Assembly: GCA_034769895.1 (NCBI GenBank)
Contig: CM068370.1
Span: forward strand, 50,539,454-50,603,453
Length of the DNA: 64,000 nucleotides
Direction of reading: 5' to 3'
Source of the DNA: Magicicada septendecula
Lineage: Eukaryota; Arthropoda; Insecta; Hemiptera; Cicadidae
Shown here: piece after piece, positions 1-11,989 of the stretch
How the letters are laid out: every line of letters begins with the position of its first letter
Position numbering within the stretch: the stretch's first letter is position 1
Translations under genes and position numbers: made by a program
Notes under the pieces: model-generated
Told to the model about the DNA's origin: nothing
Seen by the model: the letters and a program-made list of their open reading frames with translations, nothing else
The model's database searches: none

Positions 1-1071
1 TGTGGTGAACAACGTGCAGTAGGAGGAGCAAGATCGACCCCCCGCTCCACGCTGGCCACCCTCCACTCTCTAACTCCCTTTTTTTTTTATATTGCTTTTC
101 TAATTTTTTGAATTTTTTTTAATGTTTTTTAAGGGGAAGGTTAGGAAATCGGGTAGACGAAAGGGCAAGGATGATCAAAAGGTCATGGGCTGGGACTAAA
201 GGTAAGGACACGGCTCCCTCCGGAAATGAGGACGAATGGAGAAAGCCACGAATCGCGCAGGCAGGGGCGCATCCCTGAAGTACACGAACCCCACTGGGAC
301 TGTGGGAAACATCTACCCGCTACCCTATCGTTCTCGATAACATCCCCGGAGCACACCCTTTTCCAATGACAAAATTCCCTACTCACACAGAGACCACCAA
401 TCATTCCCCCCCCCGCTGCCAGCCCGTTTACCCTTTTCTACATAGTTTCAATTTTGATATATGCGTAGTAATCTCCTTCGGACTACCACCCGGCTCTTCC
501 AACCGAGCCGTCACTGGTGACGTGAACCCCAGGATACGATATGGCCCCGACCAACGATAGCATAACTTAGCGGCTCTTTTGTCCACAGCTGAGCTGATCG
601 GATGGCTTTGACAGTAGACCCAGTCTCCGGTCTGAAAGGGGTTAGGAATACGCCCCTGATTGTATCGTCGACGGACCCGCTCGTGCGCTCGCAGCAAATT
701 CTTCCGAGCCTCCCTCCATCTCTCTGCAGTTTCATTATCTGGCTCCCGTGGTAGAAGATCATCAATATTCCACAAGTTAGTCAACGAGAGTGCGGGCGAG
801 AATCCAAACATTATCTCAAAGGGCACGGCCTTATGACTGTCATGCAGGGCCGTGTTAAAGGCTAGCTGCAGCCACTTCAGATTCTGGTCCCAGGTTGTCT
901 GTTGCTCCGCATGATAAGCAATGAGTGCGGACCTGAGATTCCTATTGAATCTCTTCGCATGGGACGGCTGTGGGTAATACGGAGAAGTGGTTGCAGCTAG
1001 CCTTATGTACCCACGCTCTGCTACCATTTGTAACCCCTCTTTCCTTTAATGCTTTATATATATATATATAT
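1..1071 (-). repeat. Composite repeat F-A, A part, copy 1
   Basis: This stretch recurs at 23939-24769 and 47764-48841 with only scattered differences. Its minus strand carries an integrase C-terminal fragment (428-1027), then about 430 bp of non-coding sequence with a purine-rich run at roughly 40-90 (read on minus) that could be a polypurine tract. It ends at a (TA)n tract (1055-1071) into which element B is inserted. The window starts inside the repeat, so its left part (F) lies outside. It may be the 3' end of an old Ty3/gypsy element; that is inference. Confidence 0.8.
428..1027 (-). pseudogene. Integrase C-terminal fragment (Ty3/gypsy pol), copy 1
   Basis: An open frame of 199 codons encodes the end of a Ty3/gypsy integrase: the tail of the catalytic core (TTSPYYPQPSHAKRFNRNL), the conserved stretch around WDQNLKW and NLWNIDDLLP, then the C-terminal domain with RWSGPYRI (the GPY/F motif) and a final HISKLK. 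The position that in relatives is the third catalytic acid (ERxNR) is lysine here (residue 25, AKRFNR), so this copy cannot be a working integrase. Everything upstream (protease, RT, RNase H, integrase N-terminus) is missing; the frame runs into the (TA)n tract where element B sits. Copies at 48190-48789 (intact frame) and 24363-24723 (broken) share the lysine. The assignment to Ty3/gypsy integrase is firm; the exact clade is not determined. Confidence 0.85.
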
Positions 1072-3099
1072 TATAACTCTACTTATATGCGTTGTTGTTG
1101 TGTCGTGTTGTGTATGAGTACCTACCTGCTGTCCGATCTTGCGGATTCTTCCGACTAGGACGTGTGGATTTTGGATTTGAAGTTCGCAAGCTAGTAATCT
1201 CAAATTTATTGCAACAACACACAAAATAAGTTACTTTAAAGGGGGTGAGTTTTGTGAGACTGTTAGGCTTTATCGTACAACAATAAAACTCTGTAATATA
1301 GGGTAATAAAACGTTGTTTATTACTCCAACAACACACAAGAATAAAATGGTTTTTATATTATCAATTTCTTACAGTCTAAACAATGAATCAATGTTGACC
1401 AATGTTTTTCGATTGGTTAATAATTGAAAAGAAACTAAACTCGTTCTTTGGCGAGTTAATTGCAATTTAAATTTTAATTAATTAATTGATTTGATTTAAT
1501 TAAATTTCTTTAATTAAATTGAATTTAAATGTTAATGAAACAAAATATAAAACTCTGACATTAATTAGAATAATTTTCAAAAATAAATTAGACGTGACAG
1601 TCTAGTTCACGTTATTTCATTTCTAGTGATTTGACTTCTGTTATACTGCAGTATGAAAACTAATAATTAGATTGTTAGTTAAGATTTGTATAGCGCTTTT
1701 ATACTACTTCTATTTTCTTAACTACAGCTTACTAATGACTTAGACTGCTATACAGATTATCACAATGAATTTGTTCTTAATTACTAGAGTCTTTGCTTTT
1801 TGTATGGCACCTGAATTGTTTGAATTACAATGTTTTAATTGAAAAATAGAAAATTTGATGTTGAAAAATAAATAAGTGGATTTTGCTTTCCTGTTATTGA
1901 AGAGGATGTTGTCCCGATTGTCCCTCGTCGATTCCGGTCCTTTCGCTAGAGAAAGTAATCTGCTTAGAGCTGCTGGATTCGGTCGTTGAGTTCAAAATTC
2001 GGCAACACTCTGCTTCCTTGCTGTTCGCGAATATTTTAACGTCTGCGGCTCTCTGCTGGAACTGGTTTCTATCCCTCGTCGATTCGCACGTCGCACGTCA
2101 GCGTGTGTGTGTGTGCTTCGTTCGAGTGGTAGCTCTGCTCGTCAGCTGTTCACCAATGATTTAGACGGCCTCTCTGCTGTATTCTTGAAGTCTGGTCTTG
2201 AAGTCTGGTGGATCTCTTGCATGCTTATGACTAGCTGGTAGTACACAATAAGCTTGGTTGATGTAATGAAGAGTATCTCGCCTTTACGCAACAATTACGA
2301 GCTATACAGTTGATCTGTAATTAGTGTGTTCGTAATTGCGTGTGTGTTGACCACGTAGAGTCTTCTGATTGACCTTCACCACTATGGTTACGAGAGGATC
2401 GAAGAACTACGTCTTTACTTCGTGAGTACTGGCAGAAGAGAGATGTTTCAGCCCGAAAACACCGCGCTGGTTGGGGTTTGCGTCAAATGATTTGATTGGC
2501 TGACACACTCTCCCTACTACATAAAATTTGAATTCCCTTGGTCCGTGAGAATGAAGTTAGATTCCCACAGACGGAGAATTAATACTATTTTTAATAGTAT
2601 TATCCGGCGGGACTAATTTGTCGGTCCGGATTTCCTGTGCTTATTTAATTTTGCAATATCTTGGTTGCAAACCAAGTTGTGTGAAATCTAAAATATACAA
2701 TCTGTCAGAAATTATTATCTTTATAACATACTAAAATCTCATTAATGTAACTCTATTTTTACAGAAGTTATTCAATTAAATTAATTTACTCTTTCATTTG
2801 TTAATTATATTGCGTAAAATTTGCACACGTCATTATTAATATTTCGGTAAACATTTTGGCTTTCTTGGATTTTGCCATAATTTATTAGTTTCCGAGATAT
2901 TAATAATTAACAGTTTGGGTGTGGCCCTTGTTTGTACAGCGAGCTGATTACATAATGACCACGTGTGCGTCGCTTTACAAAGCATTATTTTCAACGCTCT
3001 ACATTCAAATGGAGTTTTGACTATTATAATTTATTTAAACATGATTTTATTATGCGGGTGACATATAACCCCAAATAGTCAATATTTGGTGCTGTTATA
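1072..3099 (-). repeat. 3' LTR of element B (about 2.03 kb)
   Basis: This matches 5718-7744 nearly base for base. Read on minus it begins TATAAC and ends GTTATA, a 6-bp terminal inverted repeat. It holds a TATA box (TATAAAAG, complement of 1696-1703) and, downstream, a hairpin with 8-bp arms (GTAATAAA/TTTATTAC, 1303-1324) that contains an AATAAA signal. It is homologous to the C and D LTRs but clearly diverged from them. Confidence 0.9.
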
Positions 3100-3117
3100 T
3101 ATGCCCCTACCCGTTAA
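3100..3117 (-). other. Polypurine tract of element B
   Basis: Read on minus, the bases just upstream of the 3' LTR are a G-rich run (AACGGGTAGGGGCATA) placed where the plus-strand primer of an LTR element lies. The equivalent in C and D is AAAGCGGGTGTGGGAA. Confidence 0.6.
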
Positions 3118-3640
3118 AAAAAAAAAAATGAATGTAATAAATTTACAGTTATTTTTGTTTTCTTATTCATTACACACGTATTCTGTAATCACTATACTTA
3201 TTACCTATACATTGTATTACTTATTCAAAAGAAAAACATACATGTGTGTTAATGTTATTCCATTATGTACAACTTAATTCTAATACATCTATTAATAATA
3301 TTATACTTGCAAATTATTGTGTATCAATATTTTTATAACGGGTAATAGCTAACTGCAGCGTTTAAAAGGTTTGTTTGTAAACTGTGGCACGCGCGCAAAG
3401 GAATTTGCTGACACTTATTTACAGCCGTTATCGCCTGCCGCGCGGCTAATTGCTTGACCTACTTTCAAACGTGGGTCGGCTGTTACCGCGTGACGTAACT
3501 ATTTCCTGCCGGTGCGTTTGTTTAGTTCTACACGCTCGTTATTCACCGCGATATAAAGACATTATTATCAATACACAAGCTATCTACAATTATTATTAAT
3601 AATATTATTAAACACAAGTTATTTATTTTAATTTTAATTA

Positions 3641-4006
3641 TTATAATACAATTACATTATCTTTTAACTGTAATATTTTGTAACCATTTTTACGAACGGT
3701 TCTACAGTATTTCGTTAACCATCGATCATTTTCGTCACCGGATTCGTCGTCCACGTCTTCCCACGCTGAGTGTGTGAGAACGTCGTCGTCACTTTCCTGT
3801 TGCACCGGAGCCCATTGTTGTATTGTGTTAACGGCCAACCACGGTTCCGTACCTTCCGGTTGAAATACTTTGTCAACTGGCGTACAAATTTCAGTAGAAA
3901 AATCACTTTTCTTAAATCTAGCATTTTTCTTATTTTTACCTATTTTATTTCGATACATTTTAGCATGATTTATGGCGCTTCCACCCTGGAGGCGCCCGTT
4001 TCCAAG
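3641..4006 (-). CDS. ORF2 of element B: -1 frame extension with acidic tail
   Basis: This frame lies -1 to gag and is open from the slippery site (4006-4012) to a stop at 3641, about 121 codons; the first internal ATG is at 3958. Its first half aligns with the pre-protease start of the C pol frame (shared G-AIN-AK, then C-PV--VF-P). Its second half is acidic (ESDDD, SAWEDVDDESGDENDRW) and ends LKDNVIVL; I recognise no known domain. Element D carries the same ORF, 126 codons, with an in-frame 5-codon difference; by eye about ten silent and thirteen replacement changes separate them. It would be made as a gag fusion by -1 frameshifting, or alone from the internal ATG in this copy. Function is unknown. 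The gag of this copy is broken, so full fusion cannot be made here. Confidence 0.6.
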   Translation of the reverse strand, partial: LGNGRLQGGSAINHAKMYRNKIGKNKKNARFKKSDFSTEICTPVDKVFQPEGTEPWLAVNTIQQWAPVQQESDDDVLTHSAWEDVDDESGDENDRWLTKYCRTVRKNGYKILQLKDNVIVL

Positions 4007-5497
4007 TTTTTTGGAAACGTACGATTCTTTTTCTTGTCACTGGGGTCTTTATTGCTTGGCGTATCGCTGTCTTGCTCTATTGTATCAGTTCTAGCTATCT
4101 CAACCGTTTGCATAGCTCTAATCGGGGCCCCATCGTTACCCTTATATTGCCCTTTCGGTCTACCAATATTTTTTTTGCCTTTGTATTCAAAGGTCTTATC
4201 TGGGGGTTTCGACGATGTCTGGGGTGGAGTAGAACTAGTACTCGGTCTCTGATCAGGTTGCTGATGATATTGTTCTCGTGTATTCTGCCCTTCATTATTT
4301 CGGCGAAAATCAGGATTATAACGCCACCCACCAAAATCAAAAACTGTCTCGCTTTGGGACACTAGAATGAGGAGTTCGTCTACCGTGCGAATACCCTGCG
4401 TAAATACAGCTACTCTAATTTGTGATTAAAATTGTGGGCAAGTTTCGTGACTATGTCAATCTCCGAAAATGCTGGGGTTAAATGTTTGGCACGCTCGACC
4501 TGCTGGATTATATAATTTTCCGCGGTAATACCTAGTTTCCTATCAAATCGGCCATACTCCAGTTCATTGCGTAGAAGTCTTTGGGTATGCGAGTTCCAGT
4601 ACCGGCTTTCAAATTTTTGTTTGAACTCCGCGTATGTGGACACTCTATCGCGTACAATGTTATACCACTTACGCGCCGAATCACGCATCGCGTTAACTAC
4701 CCACTGTATTTTGTCTTGATCTTCTAGTCGGGAACCTACTCTAGCCATTTCACTCTCACACGCTAACAAAAATTCAATAGGGTTTTCGTTATTTTCCCCG
4801 TAAAATACACGCGATTTTTCTCGTCAACAGGACCTTGTACCAAAATATTAGGAGCGGATCTCCTCCGTACCTGCTGTCGTACTTTCAAAATCTCGTCGTT
4901 TAACGCTTGTAAAACACTGTCTTTATTAGAGTCTATGTTAGATCGCGTCTCTACAATTGAAGCGTCTAATCTATCTACTCGTCGTTGCGTTTCGGTCGCG
5001 TCGGCTTGAATCCTTACTTCAAGAGATTCGACCTTTTTTGAGACGTCTTGCGTTTGTTTTTCGCAGCGGCTAATATGCTCCTTGAACCGGCCCTCCATAC
5101 GTGTTACTTGTTCAATAAACGATTTTTGCATAGTGGTCTCAAAAACCTTAAACCGTTCATTGATTTTGGTATCAACCGTATTTACTTTTTCACCGATTTC
5201 AGCTACTTTGGCGGTTAACTCGTTTACGCTTTCGTCTATTTTTGCGGTAGTTTGTTTATTACATTGTTTAATTTCCGTATTTATGTCGGCGTTGCTTTGG
5301 TCTAATTTCTCGGTTAGACTAACTCTCTGCGCCTCGATGTTAGATTTTAATTCTGCGATATTTATCTCATCATTGGCTGTTATTTGTTCAAATTTCGCGT
5401 TCATATTAGCGGTCAAATCCGCGTTAGCTTGTTCCGCTTTAGCCGCGTTTTGTTTAATTTCTTGTAATAACTGTTTAAGCATTTTATCAGTTTCCAT
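3970..5497 (-). pseudogene. gag of element B (two frameshifts)
   Basis: The start MetGluThrAspLysMet at 5497 opens an N-terminal coiled coil of about 220 residues rich in Ala, Glu, Lys, Asn and Asp, followed by the capsid-like region (LLACESEMARVGSRLEDQDK, then a WYNIVRDRVSTYAEFKQKF stretch) and a polar C-terminus. Compared with the intact D gag (51083-52684) there is a 1-nt deletion in a G run near 4797 and another near 4424, so three frames are needed to read the protein. No zinc knuckle is present. Homology to D and C gag is unmistakable. The gag stop (3970) lies just past the slippery site. Confidence 0.85.
4006..4012 (-). promoter_or_regulatory. -1 ribosomal frameshift site A_AAA_AAC (element B)
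   Basis: Read on minus in the gag frame (CCA AAA AAC TTG) this is the slippery heptamer A_AAA_AAC, 14 codons before the gag stop. A -1 slip enters ORF2 directly with no intervening stop. The same heptamer sits at the same place in C (28571-28577, 36320-36326) and D (52642-52648). Confidence 0.75.
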
Positions 5498-5693
5498 TTT
5501 AAATACACAACAATTTCAAATATAAAACACTTACAAATACACAAAATAATTTCACTGCTGTACAAGCACCAGTCACAAAATTCTTTGGGGATTATTCAGT
5601 TGGACGCCAGCTGATTTAAGAGTTAAAACAGCAAAGTTTGTTTTAACGTGAAAATTAAATTTAAATTTATTTTAATTAATTTAACTTTCTCGA

Positions 5694-5715
5694 GCCCCAC
5701 GAAATTGGAGCGCCA
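5694..5715 (-). other. Primer binding site of element B
   Basis: Read on minus, 2 nt after the LTR end lies TGGCGC-TCCAATTT-CGTGGGGC. The start and end match the tRNA-Lys primer site form (TGGCGCCCAACGTGGGGC) but the middle is longer. A second motif TGGCGTCCAACT lies farther in at 5598-5609 and is shared with C and D, and with the primer site of E. Confidence 0.6.
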
Positions 5716-5717
5716 TT

Positions 5718-7744
5718 TATAACTCTACTTATATGCGTTGTTGTTGTGTCGTGTTGTGTATGAGTACCTACCTGCTGTCCGATCTTGCGGATTCTTCCGA
5801 CTAGGACGTGTGGATTTTGGATTTGAAGTTCGCAAGCTAGTAATCTCAAATTTATTGCAACAACACACAAAATAAGTTACTTTAAAGGGGGTGAGTTTTG
5901 TGAGACTGGTAGGCTTTATCGTACAACAATAAAAATCTGTAATATGGGGTAATAAAACGTTGTTTATTACTCCAACAACACACAAGAATAAAATGGTTAT
6001 TATATTATCAATTTCTTACAGTCTAAACAATGAATCAATGTTGACCAATGTTTTTCGATTGGTTAATAATTGAAAAGAAACTAAACTCGTTCTTTGGCGA
6101 GTTAATTGCAATTTAAATTTTAATTAATTAATTGATTTGATTTAATTAAATTTCTTTAATTAAATTGAATTTAAATGTTAATGAAACAAAATACAAAACT
6201 CTGAAATTAATTAGAATAATTTTCAAAAATAAATTAGACGTGACAGTCTAGTTCACGTTAATTCATTTCTAGTGATTTGACTTCTGTTATACTGCAGTAT
6301 GAAAACTAATAATTAGATTGTTAGTTAAGATTTGTATAGCGCTTTTATACTACTTCTATTTTCTTAACTACAGCTTACTAATGACTTAGACTGCTATACA
6401 GATTATCACAATGAATTTGTTCTTAATTACTAGAGTCTTTGCTTTTTGTATGGCACCTGAATTGTTTGAATTACAATGTTTTAATTGAAAAATAGAAAAT
6501 TTGATGTTGAAAAATAAATAAGTGGATTTTGCTTTCCTGTTATTGAAGAGGATGTTGTCCCGATTGTCCCTCGTCGATTCCGGTCCTTTCGCTAGAGAAA
6601 GTAATCTGCTTAGAGCTGCTGGATTCGGTCGTTGAGTTCAAAATTCGGCAACACTCTGCTTCCTTGCTGTTCGCGAATATTTTAACGTCTGCGGCTCTCT
6701 GCTGGAACTGGTTTCTATCCCTCGTCGATTCGCACGTCGCACGTCAGCGTGTGTGTGTGTGCTTCGTTCGAGTGGTAGCTCTGCTCGTCAGCTGTTCACC
6801 AATGATTTAGACGGCCTCTCTGCTGTATTCTTGAAGTCTGGTCTTGAAGTCTGGTGGATCTCTTGCATGCTTATGACTAGCTGGTAGTACACAATAAGCT
6901 TGGTTGATGTAATGAAGAGTATCTCGCCTTTACGCAACAATTACGAGCTATACAGTTGATCTGTAATTAGTGTGTTCGTAATTGCGTGTGTGTTGACCAC
7001 GTAGAGTCTTCTGATTGATCTTCACCACTATGGTTACGAGAGGATCGAAGAACTACGTCTTTACTTCGTGAGTACTGGCAGAAGAGAGATGTTTCAGCCC
7101 GAAAACACCGCGCTGGTTGGGGTTTGCGTCAAATGATTTGATTGGCTGACACACTCTCCCTACTACATAAAATTTGAATTCCCTTGGTCCGTGAGAATGA
7201 AGTTAGATTCCCACAGACGGAGAATTAATACTATTTTTAATAGTATTATCCGGCGGGACTAATTTGTCGGTCCGGATTTCCTGTGCTTATTTAATTTTGC
7301 AATATCTTGGTTGCAAACCAAGTTGTGTGAAATCTAAAATATACAATCTGTCAGAAATTATTATCTTTATAACATACTAAAATCTCATTAATGTAACTCT
7401 ATTTTTACAGAAGTTATTCAATTAAATTAATTTACTCTTTCATTTGTTAATTATATTGCGTAAAATTTGCACACGTCATTATTAATATTTCGGTAAACAT
7501 TTTGGCTTTCTTGGATTTTGCCATAATTTATTAGTTTCCGAGATATTAATAATTAACAGTTTGGGTGTGGCCCTTGTTTGTACAGCGAGCTGATTACATA
7601 ATGACCACGTGTGCGTCGCTTTACAAAGCATTATTTTCAACGCTCTACATTCAAATGGAGTTTTGACTATTATAATTTATTTAACATGATTTTATTATGC
7701 GGGTGACATATAACCCCAAATAGTCAATATTTGGTGCTGTTATA
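5718..7744 (-). repeat. 5' LTR of element B (about 2.03 kb)
   Basis: Partner of 1072-3099 with about ten differences by eye. Ends are TATAAC/GTTATA on minus. The TATA box is the complement of 6342-6349. Its outer end abuts an ATAT target duplication (7745-7748) and a short (TA)n before element E. Confidence 0.9.
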
Positions 7745-8542
7745 ATATATATATATTGTAATATATATACAAATTTAAATATAAAAATAAAATATAATAT
7801 ATTATGTATTATGTGTAGATTTGCCCTGACCGTAAGCCCCACTGTTTAGGCTAGTCAATTTGTAATATAATTTCAAATATAATAATAAATAAAATATAAA
7901 GGTATTGATGATAAGAATTGTGTATGTTGTCTGGATCTCGGTATTGAACTCACCGATGATACAGCTCCACTTTGGATTCACCAAATACAAAGAATAGATT
8001 TAATATAAATATGTTATAACTAGGTGTGATTGATTGATAAATAACAAATAAATCAAACTTTATAAATTGTGAAAATATTTTTTTTTTTTTGTATTGAGTT
8101 TTGATTTAATTATTTAATTTAATTAATTAATAATTAATTAATTAATTGAGTGTGTAATTTCCTTATATATCTATTCTCTCACTGTAAATTATTTTTTTGT
8201 TAAAAAAAAATAATAGTAACATTAATTATAGAAATAAAAACAATTCTGGTAACTGAGTAATGATTTGCGTTTATTAACATTCAAAATTATGTGCCAGTCA
8301 AACTGCGCATGACCAAGGCATTGGCTATTATTTGCTCCAGTCGGTAGCGAAAAAATCAACAAATATATTTTTTACAAGGTTAAATTTGTGGTTCTTTTAA
8401 CGAGTCGAAATGGTCAGAGGGCAAGGAACAAGATACATTCTTAACAGGTATTCTTAAACTAAATGGTAATAGCTGAAATAGAACAAAATTATTATTGAAA
8501 TTGTCAATTAAAAAAAATTAATTGCGAACCAAGTCGATGAAA

Positions 8543-8550
8543 TGACGTCA
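8543..8550. promoter_or_regulatory. CRE-like palindrome TGACGTCA in E LTR (left copy)
   Basis: An exact TGACGTCA octamer, the consensus for CREB/ATF bZIP factors, repeated in the other LTR at 19098-19105. It lies in one of the few GC-richer parts of the LTR. A role in transcription is inference. Confidence 0.35.
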
Positions 8551-10072
8551 CTCCCTTCAAGCTGGCAGTGCACCGTGCTGGTGAGAAATCCAGAATGGCC
8601 GCCGTCTCCTCGATTTTAACCGCTATGCTGTTGGAATTGGCTGAGCTTCTCCCGCAGAAATAAAATGATATTCCCTTTTCTGCGAAGTGGTGTTGGTCCA
8701 GGAATGTAGTGTAGAGTGTCCTCTCGTCTTCTGCGATGTCGTTTTCGTGATGGGTTTCTTGTGAAGTGTTCAGTGTTCAAATATGTGTATTGGTGTTCTG
8801 TGAATCTTGTCCCAAAATTGTTCAAAATGGCTGTTGATTTCTTGTGTTGAGTTTTATGGTGTTATTACTGTGTTTTGGAAATTTGTGAAGTGTTAGAAAT
8901 TGATAGTTAAGGTTATTTTCACTTTTTAGATCATCTCCGTTACACACCGCATAACCACACTTGGTTTTATACAAATTATTCTGTTTTCAGTACTCTGCTA
9001 ACACATTTCCAACTATTCGGTTTCACAATTAACAATAGACTAATAGACGCAACGTCGTCGTTTTAGGGTAATTTGTGCTATGTCTTTTTCCTCTTTATAT
9101 TGTTTAACTATAAAAATATCTGTCTAAGACTTGTTTCACCATCTAACTATATATAATAAGTTTTCTTATTTTTTACTGTATTTCAAATATTTCTTAATTT
9201 TACATAAATCTAACTACTCAGTAATATTGATTGGTTAATTTTACATCTTTTGATATATAGCTGGGTTTGTTTCAAGCTCATTTAATCCCAAAAATTACAA
9301 TTTTATATAATGATTGTATGCCTCATATTTTGTACAAATTCAGTGTTTTAATGGTTTTTATTTGTTTTTTCTTATAATATTTCCATGGAATATACTTAAT
9401 AACTCCGTGACTACTTTGTTGTTAATAATTTGGTTGTTAAAACATTTCAATATTGATTAATTTACTGTTTAGTCTGATTTGATTACTATTATAGGCCTAT
9501 TATTATCTGTTTCCAAAAGAAGTTAATTTCCTTTCCTTTGTCATTCTATTTGCTATTAACTGTATCTGTATTAATTATATTTTCAATTTCTGTATTGTAC
9601 ATATTGAATTCTATTCCTATTACATAGATTGATTCTCTGATAGATAATTTTTTGGTTTATATGCCAGTCTGTGTTTACTAAAATGGTGTCTTAGCTGGTC
9701 TGTTTGTACATTATATATGGTTTACTGTTTTGAATAAAATTATTACATTTTTATGTCCTACTTGCCTCTCTGACTTACACAATGGAAAATTAAATGACAT
9801 GATTTTAAAATACAATAGAATATCTTGTATCTACTAAACTTTCTTTATAATAATAACATCATTGAACCATAACATAAACATCTTATGCCTAATTTTCTCT
9901 ATACTTAGAATTATAATGAGAACATATTATTATCAGTCTTTGGCTGTCCTTTGTTTTTATGTTTCATTTTATCACAACCTTATTCTATTAAAATATCTTA
10001 TTCTTAGTAATAATTTCAATTATTCACTGTCTCTTTTTATTTACTATAACTATTTTGCTAAAATATTAACAT

Positions 10073-10260
10073 AAAAACACCTTAGAACTACTGACACTTT
10101 CAGTGATTAACTGTCTCTTGTGTTACCTATACCTAAATTGTTCATACAATAAAATAAAAACATCTTATAACTACTGACACTTGCAGTTATTGACTGTCCT
10201 TCGTGTTCCCTATACTTAATTTGTTCATACAATAAAATAAAAACATCTTATACCTATCAT
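10073..10260. repeat. 83-bp tandem repeat inside E LTR (left copy)
   Basis: Two full units of 83 bp, starting AAAAACA(C/T)CTTA, plus the start of a third, with starts at 10073, 10156 and 10239. The same array lies at 20628-20815 in the right LTR. Confidence 0.8.
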
Positions 10261-11510
10261 ATTGTTATTATGCCTAAACACTAAAACACTTTTATTATCT
10301 AAATTACACTCAGTCATTAGACTGTCTCTTTAGTTTTTATCTAGTATTTCCTACACTAATGGTAGTCTGTTTTAATATATTTTTTATATCACACTTTATT
10401 ATAAGGTGTCCTTTATTTTGGCTACACTAATAGTAGTCTGTTTTAATAGTTTTTTGACATATTATTCTTACAACTAGTATACAATTTGGTTTTCTGGGAT
10501 TGTATCTTGTAACTTGTTCTGGGTCTACATATATCAGTTTTAATTTTGTTTCATGGTATGTATTACATGACTATCATTTTTTGGAATATCTCTTCCTGGT
10601 TCTGGTCTCTTTGTGGGAATCTTGATATATTTTGTCCCTTCTTCAATATTACATTAGTAGTTTCTGGTCTTGTGGTTTCTCTGCATCTTGACCTTATTAT
10701 TATTCCCTTATTAATATGGTTTCATCCTTTTATTTCCTTTTTTATGGTCCTTCCCTTTTTACTGCTTCCCCAATCTACTGGGTATACTGCTGGTTTAACT
10801 GGTTTTTACATAGTAAGTTATTTTAATCAATGGTTTTCTTTGTTATTTTTCATTTTTATTAACATTTTATTGACTTAATATACAGTTTCTAGTGTAATCC
10901 TTAAAACAATTTATTCTTCTCACTCACTATGGAACTTTTTCCTTTATTTATGTTGCGTTAAGTCAAATGTTTAGCGTGATAATTTTGTTATGTTACATAT
11001 GCTCTCCTGTAAAAGTGATTAGTTCAGATCATACTCTTAGTATGGATGAAATAATTACTACTAATTCTTTTGTATTTACATTTTCTTCGTGATTACATGT
11101 TTTCACTTTATCTACGTTCTTTTCCCACCGTTGCTTCCTCTCAGATGATGTGTATCTCCTTCATTAGTTTCTTTCTTCATTAATAAGTGATCTTCAATCT
11201 TGTGTATAACATTATCATTTTATATTCTTTCTTATTTGGTGCTTCCTCACCAGTATGTTTACTCCCGAACATTCCCTAACAAATTAATTGGAACAGTTCA
11301 GAGTGGCACTTTTGGCTTCAATCCCTGCTGTCCAACACTTCAATTGAGTCCAGAGGTATTATCATCTCTGCTCAAAATATAAGACTGATGGCATTTTCTA
11401 CATCCAGTCATAAAAATAAATAAACAGTAAAAGTAGTCATTTTTGACTAAAATAAACATCTTTAGATTCTTCACTTCATAATACGTTATATTAATTAATA
11501 CTTTTATACA

Positions 11511-11530
11511 CTTGACTCTTCTTCTCTCTT
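11511..11530 (-). other. Probable polypurine tract of element E
   Basis: Read on minus this is AAGAGAGAAGAAGAGTCAAG, directly followed by TGTATA. It is the best purine run between pol and the certain LTR boundary and suggests that the 3' LTR begins here. Not proven, because the matching right LTR lacks this segment. Confidence 0.5.
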
Positions 11531-11989
11531 AAAGCTTATTCCATATTAGGTGGTTTAGGTATGTGGTATAATATACATTTCATCATGTTTACATAGTAAG
11601 TAGTATTTATATTTACTCTTTCTACCATCTGGTATCCATTGAGTTATTTTTATTGCTCATGGTGTAACATGAATTAATTCTTTATCACTTTCACTATAAC
11701 AGTGGTTATTGCAACAACATTATCATTATTAGTATCAGGGTTTTTTGGTTTCTGGTCTCACTATTTGGTCTTTAGTGAGCTGGTCCCTTTTCATTGTTCC
11801 ATTTTTATTAAATTATTTTCTTTGTGAGTTTGGTTAAGTTGTTTCGATTAAGTCATATGATATTCTGTTTTCCTTTCTCCTTTAGAATTTTGTATTTCTT
11901 TCTTACAAAATCTTTTTTCATATTTCAGAGTTATTTCTCATCATTTGTATGAGTAATGATATGAGCTTAATATTTTTTAATTTCAGATA

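Larger units (their letters stand above)
1072..7744 (-). mobile_element. Element B: gag-only Ty3/gypsy LTR retrotransposon, non-autonomous
   Basis: Two directly repeated LTRs (1072-3099 and 5718-7744) flank a 2.6 kb internal region. The element is flanked by ATAT on both sides (1068-1071 and 7745-7748), a 4-bp target duplication. On the minus strand the order is 5' LTR, primer site, gag, a small -1 frame ORF, non-coding 3' region (about 3118-3640, AT-rich, nothing recognised), polypurine tract, 3' LTR. No protease, RT, RNase H or integrase is present. The gag is broken by two 1-nt deletions and the LTRs differ at about ten positions by eye, so this is an older insertion than D, with which it shares the same structure. 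Confidence 0.88.
7757..11510 (-). repeat. 3' LTR of element E (certain to 10567, possibly to 11510)
   Basis: Positions 7757-10567 match 18316-21122. The copies diverge after about 10572. On minus there is no polypurine tract at that point, but a clear one at 11511-11530 just before a TGTATA start, so the full LTR may be 3.75 kb and the right copy shortened. The sequence is AT-rich and non-coding; short open frames inside it are present in both copies simply because the LTR is duplicated. It includes a palindromic TGACGTCA (8543-8550) and an 83-bp tandem repeat (10073-10260). Confidence 0.75.

Noticed and set aside
8616..8825. 69-codon minus frame, repeated at 19171-19380
   Set aside because: It is repeated only because it lies in both E LTRs; no domain and no independent evidence of coding.
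10546..10878. 110-codon hydrophobic frame on plus near the E LTR edge
   Set aside because: It is antisense to E, in AT-rich non-coding DNA, without any motif.
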